Positions 31,276 to 40,188 of a DNA stretch of 56,806 nt are shown in pieces. The position numbers were made by a program, and so were the translations under genes. Position 1 is the stretch's first letter. Every line of letters begins with the position of its first letter. The stretch comes from Bacteroidales bacterium 52_46 (GTDB lineage: Bacteria; Bacteroidota; Bacteroidia; Bacteroidales; Muribaculaceae). The stretch covers positions 1-56,806 of the forward strand of contig MNQK01000011.1 in NCBI GenBank assembly GCA_001915385.1, in the 5' to 3' direction. Below the pieces are notes generated by a model. It made no database searches, was not told the DNA's origin, and worked only from the letters and a program-made list of their open reading frames with translations.

Positions 31276-32451
31276 TTATTCTTTTGGGGATTTGTTAATT
31301 TCTTCCTCGACTAATCGTATGCGGGCTTGAAGTTCTTCTGCCGAGGGAAGCAAATTGGATGCTGTGTCAATCCGGACATTATCGTAAGACGCGACTCCCA
31401 TTGGCGTCTGTATTCCTTTGAACGCCCAACGTACATCTGTCTCATTCTTGTCGCTACATATCAACAATCCTATTGTAGGATTGTCGTCGGGGCCTTTCAG
31501 CAACTCATCAACGGCATTGACGTAAAAATTGAGCTTTCCGGCATATTCCGGCTCAAACGGTTTGACTTTAAGCTCAACGACCACGTATGCTCTAAGTTTG
31601 ATATGATAAAAAAGCATATCAATTTTTCGGGCGCGGTTGCCAACGATGAGTTCTTTCTGTCTCCCCACAAAGGCAAAGCCTGTGCCGAGTTCGAGCAAGA
31701 AGCGGGTTATATTCTGTTCGAGAGCAGCTTCAAGTTGGTCTTCTTTATAGTCGGTGGGGACAGTGACAAATCCGAAGTCATAGTTGTCTTTTGTGATTTC
31801 CTGTGCCATACGGCTTTGTGCCTCAGGTAGATATTCGGGAAAGTTGCTGATGGCTTTACCGTGAGAGTTGTACAGGTTTGCTTTTAACGAATTATCCAAT
31901 GTCTGACGGCTCCAGCCATTCAATATGCATTCTCTAATATAGAAAATAGCTTCGTCTACCGACTCGCATTTGGCTATAATGTTAACCTGATGACGCCATG
32001 GGACAAGCCCTAATACTTGCGGCAAATCAAATTCTCCACCAACTTGGTGCAGTTTTATAATATGATTATTCCCAGAGTGTTGTAATTCTGCACCAAGCTG
32101 GTGCAGTTTTTCCAAAGATTCGACTGAAGAAAAATATTGAAACCATTGCTTCATATTCCATAGATTTCGGCTACTGAATCCCTTTTCTGTAGGGAATGCT
32201 GCCTGTAAATCAAAACTGAGTTGCTCCACAACTCCGCTGCCCCATTTTTCCTCGGCTTTACGGATTACCAAATCCCGGCCGATGCTCCAGTTAAAACTCA
32301 ATTTTTCGGTATTGACTTTGACCGCAGCCTTAATCTGCGCGGATAGATAGCGTCGCTTGATGTCAGAAAGCCATGCGGCATACTCAGAGTCAATATTGAA
32401 ATCTTTGACTCTTACGATGTGTGGTTCGTGGTTAGGAATTATATCAGCCAT
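31276..32451 (-). CDS. YhcG-type PD-(D/E)xK nuclease family protein (DUF1016), 391 aa
   Basis: The N-terminal helical DUF1016 domain (about 20-215: YAAWLSDIKRRYLSAQIKAAVKVN, NWSIGRDLV, GFSSRNLWNMKQWFQYF) is followed by a nuclease-like domain (about 225-370) with the catalytic pattern GNRARKIDMLFYH then YVVVELKVKPF (D, then E-x-K) and GLLICSDKNE. Family members are widespread and cluster with restriction and mobile genes; their exact activity is poorly known. In the middle, the KLHQLGAELQ and KLHQVGGEF segments are near copies (about 115-140), a local duplication. AT-rich like its neighbour, and ends 11 bp before the miniature element. Confidence 0.9.
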   Translation of the reverse strand: MADIIPNHEPHIVRVKDFNIDSEYAAWLSDIKRRYLSAQIKAAVKVNTEKLSFNWSIGRDLVIRKAEEKWGSGVVEQLSFDLQAAFPTEKGFSSRNLWNMKQWFQYFSSVESLEKLHQLGAELQHSGNNHIIKLHQVGGEFDLPQVLGLVPWRHQVNIIAKCESVDEAIFYIRECILNGWSRQTLDNSLKANLYNSHGKAISNFPEYLPEAQSRMAQEITKDNYDFGFVTVPTDYKEDQLEAALEQNITRFLLELGTGFAFVGRQKELIVGNRARKIDMLFYHIKLRAYVVVELKVKPFEPEYAGKLNFYVNAVDELLKGPDDNPTIGLLICSDKNETDVRWAFKGIQTPMGVASYDNVRIDTASNLLPSAEELQARIRLVEEEINKSPKE

Positions 32452-32526
32452 AGTAATGCGAAGTTAACATAAAATCCTGATTTATACAAACTAATCGGAA
32501 GATTGTCTATGGCTTTCAATAAATAT

Positions 32527-35500
32527 CTATGGGGTTACCTGGCGGAGGGTGCGGGTGGGGACGAACCAGAGGTAGCCGCGGACTACGGGGTAGCCGGCTT
32601 TGTGCATCAGGGTCATGTAGCGGCGTATCTGGGAGGTGTAGGAGGGATGGTCGTCGCCGAATTTGTAGTCGATTATTTCTACGGAGCCGTCGGGGAGGAT
32701 TACGATGCGGTCTGGACGGCGGTCGATGCCGCGGTTGGCTATCGACTGCTCGAGGTAGAGGCGCGTGTAGCCGTTGAACCAGCGTTCTACCTGCGGGTCG
32801 TTGACGGCCTCGGTGAGCAACGCCTCACATTCGGCTACGCGGTCGGCCGACAGACGGGCGCGCACGGCGGCGCGACGCAATGCGCGGCGCAGGTCGGCAG
32901 GACGCCGTACCTTGCTCAGCACGCGGTGGAGGAAGTTGCCGCGGTGTCGCGGGTCGTCGAAGTCAAACAGTTCGATGTCGGCCTCGGAGAGTGTGACAAG
33001 GCGGTCGTTGACCTCGGGATTATAAGGCGGGAGGTTGATTACCGGGATTTCCTGCGTTTTCTTTTTTTCGGGACGCGGTGAAGTGGGTTTGCCGATTTCG
33101 AGTGTGTCGTTGTCGAGCATTCCGGCAAGGGGTAACACCCAGCGGCGGCTTTCGTCGTCGAGAGTACCGTCATCGGTAATGGCTTGCGCCGTCATTCTTT
33201 CCACGGCCAGCCGGAGCATGGCGTCGAGGGTGGGGGTACGGTCGTCGGAGGCGGCTTTTTTGTTGGCTTTCGGGGCTATGACAACAAGCTCGTTGACAGC
33301 ACGCGTGAATGCCACGTAGCTGATATTGAGGCTGTCGACAAGCTGGTCGGCTATGATGCGGCGTGACTCGTCGGCAAAAAGGCTGATGTCGGGTACTTTG
33401 GCGGTGAATTCCACCGGTACCATGGGGGGGACGACCTCCGGAGCTATGCCGCCGAAATCTTTGGGGTCGAGCGCCATCCAGTGGTAGGCAGGCTGGTAGC
33501 GGTTGGAGAAGGTCACCATCGGCGTGTTGCAGAACGGAATGATGACGCAGGGGTATTCCAGCCCCTTCGACTGGTGTATCGTCATGACGTTGATTGCGTC
33601 GCTCTCCGATGTCGACGACAGCGAGGAACGGCAACCGCCGCGGTCCCACCATGCGAGGAATGTGCGTATGTCGGAATTGCCCTGCGAGCAGAAATCGTAT
33701 ACGAGGTCCTGAAATGCGGTGAGGAATGCGGTCTGCTCGGGGAGCACGTCGGGGATGACGTAGCGGCTTATGATTTTGTCGACTATTGCCGTCAGTGTCA
33801 GGCATGTCACTGTGGGCTTTATGTCGCAGTCAGTTGCCCTGTCAGTGCCGGAGGTAGAAGATGTGGCGAAGTCAAGTATCTCTTTAAGCGTGGCATTGCC
33901 GGGAGGTGCCGGCATATCCTTGTCGGCGGTATCGCCGCTCTCGTCGCGCCTGATAGCGTCGACGGCGAGTGCGAGCGCCTCGGAGTTGGAGCATGGGCGC
34001 ACGGTGCCGTCGGGGTCGGTGACGGTGGTATGGAGATAATATTGGTAGCAGTAGAGCAGGCGTGCGCGGCGGTAGGCCGGATTCTCCTCGCGCAGGTGCT
34101 CGACAGTGCCGTCGCTGCGTTCGCGTATGTTAGTGACCGTATGGGGTAACTGGGTGAGACGCAGTATCTCGATAATCATCTTCACGGCAGGGGAGGACCC
34201 GATACCTACGGCGTCGGTCGATTTCACCTCGAGCTGACCGTGACGCCAGCCGGGCTGCTCGTGGCAGTGGAGCAACGTGTCGATTACGGCTTCCCCCTCA
34301 CTGTGCTTGCGCACGAGGATGGCAATCTGGTCGCGGCGGTAGCCGGCCGACAGGAGGCGGTCGACTTCGGCGACGGTGGCGCGCAACGCAAAGGGAGGAA
34401 CGCGTGATTCTTCGGCATCTGCCCCCGGGTCGGCGGTATCGTCGTTGTCCGGCTCGAACATCAGTTTCACATGCCCCGGTATGCTATCTTTTCGCTTGGC
34501 GCTGATCTGCTGTATGGCGTTGGAATATGACTCGTCGGCGCCTGTGATGGCTGCCAGCGCATGGAAAATGGAGTTATTGAACTTCACCACTTCCGCCGAG
34601 GAGCGCCAGTTGTTGTTCTGTTCTATCGACTTGCCTTCCACGGCCACCGATTCGTCGCCGTAGATTTCCCTCACATTGTCGGATATGATATGCCCGAGCA
34701 GCTCGGGGTCGGAGTTGCGGAAGCGGTAGATACATTGCTTCTCGTCGCCGATGACGAGATTTTCATGGCTGTGGGAGAGGCTTTCCATCAGCAGCGGACG
34801 CAGATTGTCCCACTGCATGCGCGACGTGTCCTGCACTTCGTCGATGAGGAAATGGCGCAGATAGTAGCCCAGGCGCTCGTAGACGAACGGAGTCTCGTCG
34901 TCGTTGATGATGTCGCGGAGCAGGGTGTTGGTATCGGAGAGGAGTATTACGTTGTTGTCCTTGCAGAAATTGGCGATATGCCTCAGCAGGCAGCCGAGCA
35001 GCCCGAGCGGTGTGATGGCGTTGATAAGCACCTTGTTGCGCTCGCGCAGCGATGTGAGGGCCACCGCGTCGGCACACAGCGACGCCACTGCGAAGTCAAA
35101 TTCCTGCGGGACACCATTCTTGCGGTATGACGCATTGAAACGTTTGGCGGGATTGTCGACGGCGTCGACCACTGTCGCGGTCGGGTCGGCCATGTCGCCG
35201 GCCGCCCACTGCTCGATGCGTGAACGTATGTAGCGGTTGATTTCGGCATAGTCGCCGTATTGCATCAGTCGTGCCGCATTGGAGCGCAGCGCAGCCTCCG
35301 CGTTTTTCGTCGAGTCCTCGATTCCTTTTTCAAAAGCCGAAATGCTCTCCACGCTGTCGAGATAACCGGTGATGGTCTTGGCATTGATCTGGAATGTCTC
35401 GTCGAGCAGGCGCGTGAAGGTGGCCACGAGGTCGGCGTAGAGCGACGACGAGCGGGCGAGGATATTGATGGAGGCCCCGGAGTCGAACATGCGCATCATG

Positions 35501-36075
35501 TGCCGCGTCAGCCAGTCGGTGAGCCACTCCCGTTCGCGCCGGCGCAACGGATCGGCCGGGCTCCTGTAGTTGAGCGAGGTGAACATCTCGTTGATACCGA
35601 GCGATATGGTGGAGCTGTTGTCGAGTTCGAGCCGGAAGTTGTCGGGCATCTCGACCTCGCGGGCGAAGATACGCAATACGTTCTGGAAGAAAGCGTCGAT
35701 GGTCGAAACGTGGAAGAAAGCGAAGTCGGCGAGCAGCTCGTCGAGCACTTCCGATGCGTGGCGCGCGATGGTATCGGCGTCGGTGTGGAACAGTTCGGTG
35801 AAGTCGTTGAGGTAAGGGCTGACCGTATCGGGGCGCTGTCCCGGTTCGCGGCCGGCGAGAATGGCAAGCTGTGAGATGATACGCCGTGTCATCTCCTGTG
35901 TGGCCTTGTTGGTGAAGGTGATGGCGAGAATGTGCCGGTGGGCGTCCTCCTGCGGCGAGCGCAGACGCCATTTCCCGGTGTCGGGATTACGTTCGCCGAG
36001 CAGCAGGGTCAGGTATTGGCGCGTCAGGGCGAATGTCTTGCCGGAACCGGCCGATGCTTTGTAGATATGGAGCAT
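32527..36075 (-). CDS. AddA/RecB-like UvrD-family helicase-nuclease, 1182 aa
   Basis: Unwinds and degrades DNA ends to start recombinational repair. Walker A is ASAGSGKT (7-14), motif II is DEVQDTS (about 409), motif III is GDEKQCIYRFR (about 441), and SKGLEYPCVIIPF is helicase motif V. The C-terminal nuclease has GNFLHRVLSKV and the catalytic strands DRIVILPDGSVEIIDYKFG (about 1117-1135). The whole architecture is that of AddA. A partner AddB gene would be expected nearby but none is in the window. It lies 7 bp after the SUI1-like gene and is transcribed with it. Confidence 0.93.
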   Translation of the reverse strand: MLHIYKASAGSGKTFALTRQYLTLLLGERNPDTGKWRLRSPQEDAHRHILAITFTNKATQEMTRRIISQLAILAGREPGQRPDTVSPYLNDFTELFHTDADTIARHASEVLDELLADFAFFHVSTIDAFFQNVLRIFAREVEMPDNFRLELDNSSTISLGINEMFTSLNYRSPADPLRRREREWLTDWLTRHMMRMFDSGASINILARSSSLYADLVATFTRLLDETFQINAKTITGYLDSVESISAFEKGIEDSTKNAEAALRSNAARLMQYGDYAEINRYIRSRIEQWAAGDMADPTATVVDAVDNPAKRFNASYRKNGVPQEFDFAVASLCADAVALTSLRERNKVLINAITPLGLLGCLLRHIANFCKDNNVILLSDTNTLLRDIINDDETPFVYERLGYYLRHFLIDEVQDTSRMQWDNLRPLLMESLSHSHENLVIGDEKQCIYRFRNSDPELLGHIISDNVREIYGDESVAVEGKSIEQNNNWRSSAEVVKFNNSIFHALAAITGADESYSNAIQQISAKRKDSIPGHVKLMFEPDNDDTADPGADAEESRVPPFALRATVAEVDRLLSAGYRRDQIAILVRKHSEGEAVIDTLLHCHEQPGWRHGQLEVKSTDAVGIGSSPAVKMIIEILRLTQLPHTVTNIRERSDGTVEHLREENPAYRRARLLYCYQYYLHTTVTDPDGTVRPCSNSEALALAVDAIRRDESGDTADKDMPAPPGNATLKEILDFATSSTSGTDRATDCDIKPTVTCLTLTAIVDKIISRYVIPDVLPEQTAFLTAFQDLVYDFCSQGNSDIRTFLAWWDRGGCRSSLSSTSESDAINVMTIHQSKGLEYPCVIIPFCNTPMVTFSNRYQPAYHWMALDPKDFGGIAPEVVPPMVPVEFTAKVPDISLFADESRRIIADQLVDSLNISYVAFTRAVNELVVIAPKANKKAASDDRTPTLDAMLRLAVERMTAQAITDDGTLDDESRRWVLPLAGMLDNDTLEIGKPTSPRPEKKKTQEIPVINLPPYNPEVNDRLVTLSEADIELFDFDDPRHRGNFLHRVLSKVRRPADLRRALRRAAVRARLSADRVAECEALLTEAVNDPQVERWFNGYTRLYLEQSIANRGIDRRPDRIVILPDGSVEIIDYKFGDDHPSYTSQIRRYMTLMHKAGYPVVRGYLWFVPTRTLRQVTP

Positions 36076-36082
36076 ACGGGTA

Positions 36083-36418
36083 TCAGATGATGCGCGAAGG
36101 GTAGCCTATGTCCGACAGGATGCGGGCCACGTCATTGCGGCGGTCGCCCTGAATGAGGATTTCGCCTCCGCGTGCCGACCCTCCGGCTCCGAGGCGCTGT
36201 TTCAGTCGTGCGGCAATCGCGCTTATGTCGGCGTCGGCGTCGAAGCCCGCTATTATTGTGGCGGTCTTGCCGGCGCGTTTGCGGTCGAGGATTATGTCGA
36301 GACGCGGTTTCTTAGCCGGTTTGGCAACTTCCGGGGCGTTGTCGCACGGTTCTTCGCCGGCAGGCATGTCGGGGTTGGCGGCAAGAAGGTCGGATAATTT
36401 TGATTTCCAGTCGTCCAT
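36083..36418 (-). CDS. SUI1/eIF1-like translation initiation factor (YciH family), 111 aa
   Basis: The C-terminal SUI1 fold is visible: KPRLDIILDRKRAGKTATIIAGF, then LKQRLGAGGSARGGEILIQGDRR and VARILSDIGY. An N-terminal extension of about 35 residues is acidic and probably disordered. Bacterial members bind the ribosome and resemble eukaryotic eIF1, but are not essential in E. coli. Located between a TPR-like lipoprotein (15 bp) and the AddA-like gene (7 bp) in one operon. Confidence 0.92.
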   Translation of the reverse strand: MDDWKSKLSDLLAANPDMPAGEEPCDNAPEVAKPAKKPRLDIILDRKRAGKTATIIAGFDADADISAIAARLKQRLGAGGSARGGEILIQGDRRNDVARILSDIGYPSRII

Positions 36419-36433
36419 GAAGATTTTCAGGGA

Positions 36434-36931
36434 TTATTCCATTATGTCGATGTCATTGATTATCTCTTCGGCGTCGTGGCCGGCGAAACCGGTGGTGTCG
36501 GACAGCTCGATGTCGACAGGTTCGGCGAATTCGGAGATGTCGTGGCGGGCATTGAGCAGCTTGTCGAGCAGGTCGAGCATGCATTTCTCGTCGGTAGAGA
36601 GACGGTTGAAGCAGTCTTTCACGCTGTCGGGGCTGATGCGCATGGCAAGTTCGTAGCAGCGCAACGCCTTGTCCATATTGTTTTCCGACTGCATCTTCTC
36701 GTCGATCACGCAGTAGAGGGCGGCTGTTTCGGCGAGGGCGGCCGGCGAAGATGTGGTGTCGGTCATGACCGATTGTGCTTCGTCGAGAGCGCTCAGCGCG
36801 GCATTGTAGTCGCCGTCGGTGATGGCGCTGCGGGCCATGGCAATGTTGCGGTCGGGATTGATGTTGTTTCCGCAACTGACTGTCAGCAATGTAGTGAGCA
36901 GTATTGCCAGAGTGTATATATATACTTTCAT
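36434..36931 (-). CDS. Small helical lipoprotein, 165 aa
   Basis: Lipobox TVSC (Cys20). The mature part is helical with a TPR-like core (NIAMARSAITDGDYNAALSALDEA; MDKALRCYELAMRISPDSV). The acidic tail is EPVDIELSDTTGFAGHDAEEI. Function unknown. First gene of the operon with the SUI1-like and AddA-like genes; its promoter is back to back with that of the divergent membrane protein gene. Confidence 0.8.
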   Translation of the reverse strand: MKVYIYTLAILLTTLLTVSCGNNINPDRNIAMARSAITDGDYNAALSALDEAQSVMTDTTSSPAALAETAALYCVIDEKMQSENNMDKALRCYELAMRISPDSVKDCFNRLSTDEKCMLDLLDKLLNARHDISEFAEPVDIELSDTTGFAGHDAEEIINDIDIME

Positions 36932-36964
36932 AGTTTAATTGATAAAAACGGATACATTATACGA

Positions 36965-36993
36965 CAAAGATAGCGAAATTTGTTATATATTTG
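36965..36993. promoter_or_regulatory. Divergent -7 elements for the lipoprotein-addA operon and the membrane protein-polA operon
   Basis: TATCTTTG on the minus strand (36972-36965) serves the lipoprotein starting at 36931. TATATTTG on the plus strand (36986-36993) serves the gene starting at 37011. The two boxes lie only 13 nt apart, so the two transcripts start within about 40 bp and both operons may compete for polymerase. Confidence 0.6.
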
Positions 36994-37010
36994 TAGAAAA
37001 TCGAGTAAAC

Positions 37011-37436
37011 ATGAAAAAAAATAAAGAAAATAAAGATGCCGGAAAACTGTCGCAGGAGGATAAGATTGCAGTCGACAGCCTAATTGACACCCTTGACGAT
37101 AATGACACTCCGGCACGCGACCGGTTCAAACGGTGGGAGGCCGACGAGGACCGCGCGGCCATGTTTGAAGAGGAGGAGAAACGGCCTCTGCTGTCGGTAG
37201 CAGGCCTGGTGCTCGGCCTGCTTTGCTGGATAGCGCTTTTCGCGCTTCCGAAGCCCGGATTTGAAAATCTCGACAAGCAGCTGTATCTGATGATGGCAAT
37301 CACAATCGGAGCGTTTCTGATGAGCTTTTTCGGACGCCGGAGGGCGTTCGGCATGTCGGTGATAGGCATGCTGGTGTCGGGCGGACTGATGCTGTTCCTG
37401 ATTATAGCCCTGATAGTGATTTACGTGACAAAATGA
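37011..37436 (+). CDS. Small membrane protein upstream of polA, 141 aa
   Basis: A charged N-terminal half (MKKNKENKDAGKLS, ADEDRAAMFEEEEKRP) is followed by three transmembrane helices (LSVAGLVLGLLCWIALFAL, YLMMAITIGAFLMSFF, MSVIGMLVSGGLMLFLIIALIVIYV). Not recognised as a named family. The start at 37011 is set by the promoter at 36986-36993; the upstream ATG at 36939 would precede it. polA starts 4 bp after its stop codon, so they are one transcript. Confidence 0.8.
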   Translation: MKKNKENKDAGKLSQEDKIAVDSLIDTLDDNDTPARDRFKRWEADEDRAAMFEEEEKRPLLSVAGLVLGLLCWIALFALPKPGFENLDKQLYLMMAITIGAFLMSFFGRRRAFGMSVIGMLVSGGLMLFLIIALIVIYVTK

Positions 37437-37440
37437 CGGC

Positions 37441-40173
37441 ATGATGGAGAAGAAACTGTTTTTGCTTGATGCATACGCCCTGATATACAGGGCATATTAT
37501 GCTCTGATACGTGCGCCGCGTATCACTTCAAAAGGGTTCAATACCTCGGCGATATTCGGATTCTGCAACACTCTCGAGGAGATACTCCGCAAAGAGAACC
37601 CGACACATATAGCGGTATGCTTCGACCCTAAGGGCGGCCATACATTCCGCCATGAGATATACCCCGAATACAAGGCGCAGCGCGAGGCTCAGCCCGAGGA
37701 CATAACCCTCTCGGTGCCGTATATAAAGGATATTATCGCCGCCTACCGCATACCCGTCATAGAGATGGAGCGCTATGAGGCCGACGACATTATCGGCACT
37801 CTCGCCAAAAAGGCCGAGCGCGAGGGATTCACCACCTATATGATGACTCCCGACAAGGATTACGGGCAGCTCGTCACCGACAGAATATTCATGTACCGTC
37901 CGTCGCTCCGCGGTAATGACTTTGAGATAAGGGGTGTGGAAGAGGTGTGCAGCCGCTATGAGATAGACAATACGCGTCAGGTGATTGACCTGCTCGCGCT
38001 TGAGGGGGATGCCTCTGACAACATACCCGGGTGCCCGGGTATCGGCAAGAAAACGGCACCGGTGCTCGTGCGCGAATACGGTTCGGTGGAAAATATCATT
38101 GCCAACGCCGAGTCGCTCAAACCGGGTCTGCGTAAAAAAGTTACGGAAAATGCGGCCGGAATACTTCTTGCCAAGGAACTTGTGACAATCTGCACCGATG
38201 TGCCGATTGACATTGATTTCGATACGCTGAAACGTCAGACTGCCGATACGGCACGTCTGAGAGATATATACAAGGAGCTGGAATTCAAAACATTCCTTTC
38301 GCGTCTGGAGCCTGCTCCCGAGCCTGCGGTGTCTGAGCCGAAAGGCATGATGGGGTCGCTCTTTGACCTGCCCGATGTCTCATCTGCCGGTACAGTCGAG
38401 GAAATCGAGGTGCAGACGGGCATTGATGTGCTGCGCGATTATGTCGAAAAGGCTTTGAACGGTCAGTATGCAGGCGTAAGTCTCTACGCCGTAGGAGAGG
38501 AGGCGATGACGGCGAGTCTGCGGGGCATCGCCGTTGCCGCTTCGGACAGCGATGTGCAATTCTTTCAGTATCCGGCGGATGCGTCGGCTCGCGCTGCTTG
38601 GATTGAGGCGTTGCGGCCATTGTTCGGTTCGCAGGCGTGCGTTGTCGTGAGCCATGACGTCAAGCGCGATTATATCATACTTAAGAATATCGGGATTGAT
38701 TTCACGGGAGCCTACTACGATACGTCGGTAGCCCACTATCTGCTGCAGCCAGAGATGCGTCACCGCCTCGCTGACATAGCCATGAGCTATCTCAACATGA
38801 CGATACGCGGTGCGCTCGACGACAAGGCGCGCCGCAATCCTTACGCCGAACTGCCGCTTCATGAGGCTGCGATGCGCAATGCCGAAGCGGCGCGTGTAGT
38901 GCTTATGCTGCGCGGCCTGTTTGATGAGAAGCTGGCCGAAGGGGGGCTTACGGCGCTCTTTACCGATATTGAACTGCCTTTTGTCAAGGTGCTTGCCGAG
39001 ATGGAATGGACGGGGGTGAGGATAGATGTCGCCGAACTCGCGGAGCAGTCGAAACAGCTTACCGCGCGTCTCAACGAGATGGAGCAGCGCTGCTATCAGC
39101 TTGCCGGCAAGAGTTTCAACATCGGGTCGCCGCGTCAGGTGGGAGAGGTGCTGTTCGAACAGCTGAAGATTGACCCCTCGGCAAAACGTACCAAGACCGG
39201 GGCGTATTCAACGACGGAGGAGATACTCGAGAAATATCGCCATACCCACGAGATTGTCGACATCATACTCAAAATACGCGGCCTTAACAAACTGCTCGCC
39301 ACATATATAAACGCTCTCCCCGAACTTATAAATCCCGCCACGGGGAAGATACATACCACATACAATCAGACGGTTACCGTGACCGGCCGCATCTCGTCGA
39401 CCAACCCTAACCTGCAGAACATACCTATACGCACCGACGACGGGCGCGAGATACGGCGTGCGTTTATCCCCGACCCCGGGTGCTTGTTCATGTCGGCCGA
39501 TTACTCGCAGATTGAGCTCAGGCTGATGGCCGACATGTCGGGCGACCCCGATATGGTTGCGGCATTCCGTGCGGGTGCCGACATACACCGTGCCACGGCT
39601 GCCAAAATCTACAAGGAGCCGATTGAGGAGGTGACCGACCGTCAGCGCCGCAATGCCAAGACCGCCAATTTCGGTATCATATACGGCATATCGGCATTCG
39701 GGCTTTCCGAACGTCTCGACATACCGCGTGCCGAGGCCAAAATGCTGATCGATGGCTATTTCACGACATATCCCCGCGTTAAAGAATACATCGACGAGGC
39801 GATAGCCGGAGCGAAAGAACGCGGTTACGTGACAACGGTGATGGGTCGCAAACGTTTCCTATCCGACATCAATTCGCGCAATGCCACCGTACGCTCCTAC
39901 GCCGAACGCAATGCCGTAAACGCTCCCTTGCAGGGCAGCGCGGCCGACATAATAAAGAAAGCCATGATTGACATCTACCGTGAAATCGGTGAACGCGGCC
40001 TCCGCTCACGCATGATAATGCAGGTGCACGACGAATTGATTTTCAACGTAATACCCGACGAATTGCCCGTGCTTCAGGAACTCGTGACACGGCTGATGGA
40101 ACACGCCTACTCCGGCAAAGTAGCTCTCGAAGTAGCCTCAGGCGTAGGCGACAACTGGCTCGAAGCCCACTGA
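37441..40173 (+). CDS. polA: DNA polymerase I, 910 aa
   Basis: The 5' nuclease domain (1 to about 290: LFLLDAYALIYRAYYAL, YEADDIIGTLA, GDASDNIPGCPGIGKKTA) is intact. The polymerase domain (about 530-910) has motif A SADYSQIELRLMADMSG (about 684), motif B RRNAKTANFGIIYG (about 735) and motif C MQVHDELIF (about 859). Between them the 3'-5' exonuclease fold is recognisable (SHDVKRDYIILKNIG, YDTSVAHYLLQPEMRHRL), but the DxE of motif I is replaced by VSLYAVGEE (about 343) and the third motif reads MRNAEAARVVLML (about 476). Proofreading is therefore probably lost. It converges on the KilA-N gene, 15 bp apart. Confidence 0.97.
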   Translation: MMEKKLFLLDAYALIYRAYYALIRAPRITSKGFNTSAIFGFCNTLEEILRKENPTHIAVCFDPKGGHTFRHEIYPEYKAQREAQPEDITLSVPYIKDIIAAYRIPVIEMERYEADDIIGTLAKKAEREGFTTYMMTPDKDYGQLVTDRIFMYRPSLRGNDFEIRGVEEVCSRYEIDNTRQVIDLLALEGDASDNIPGCPGIGKKTAPVLVREYGSVENIIANAESLKPGLRKKVTENAAGILLAKELVTICTDVPIDIDFDTLKRQTADTARLRDIYKELEFKTFLSRLEPAPEPAVSEPKGMMGSLFDLPDVSSAGTVEEIEVQTGIDVLRDYVEKALNGQYAGVSLYAVGEEAMTASLRGIAVAASDSDVQFFQYPADASARAAWIEALRPLFGSQACVVVSHDVKRDYIILKNIGIDFTGAYYDTSVAHYLLQPEMRHRLADIAMSYLNMTIRGALDDKARRNPYAELPLHEAAMRNAEAARVVLMLRGLFDEKLAEGGLTALFTDIELPFVKVLAEMEWTGVRIDVAELAEQSKQLTARLNEMEQRCYQLAGKSFNIGSPRQVGEVLFEQLKIDPSAKRTKTGAYSTTEEILEKYRHTHEIVDIILKIRGLNKLLATYINALPELINPATGKIHTTYNQTVTVTGRISSTNPNLQNIPIRTDDGREIRRAFIPDPGCLFMSADYSQIELRLMADMSGDPDMVAAFRAGADIHRATAAKIYKEPIEEVTDRQRRNAKTANFGIIYGISAFGLSERLDIPRAEAKMLIDGYFTTYPRVKEYIDEAIAGAKERGYVTTVMGRKRFLSDINSRNATVRSYAERNAVNAPLQGSAADIIKKAMIDIYREIGERGLRSRMIMQVHDELIFNVIPDELPVLQELVTRLMEHAYSGKVALEVASGVGDNWLEAH

Positions 40174-40188
40174 AATCAATTCATAATT

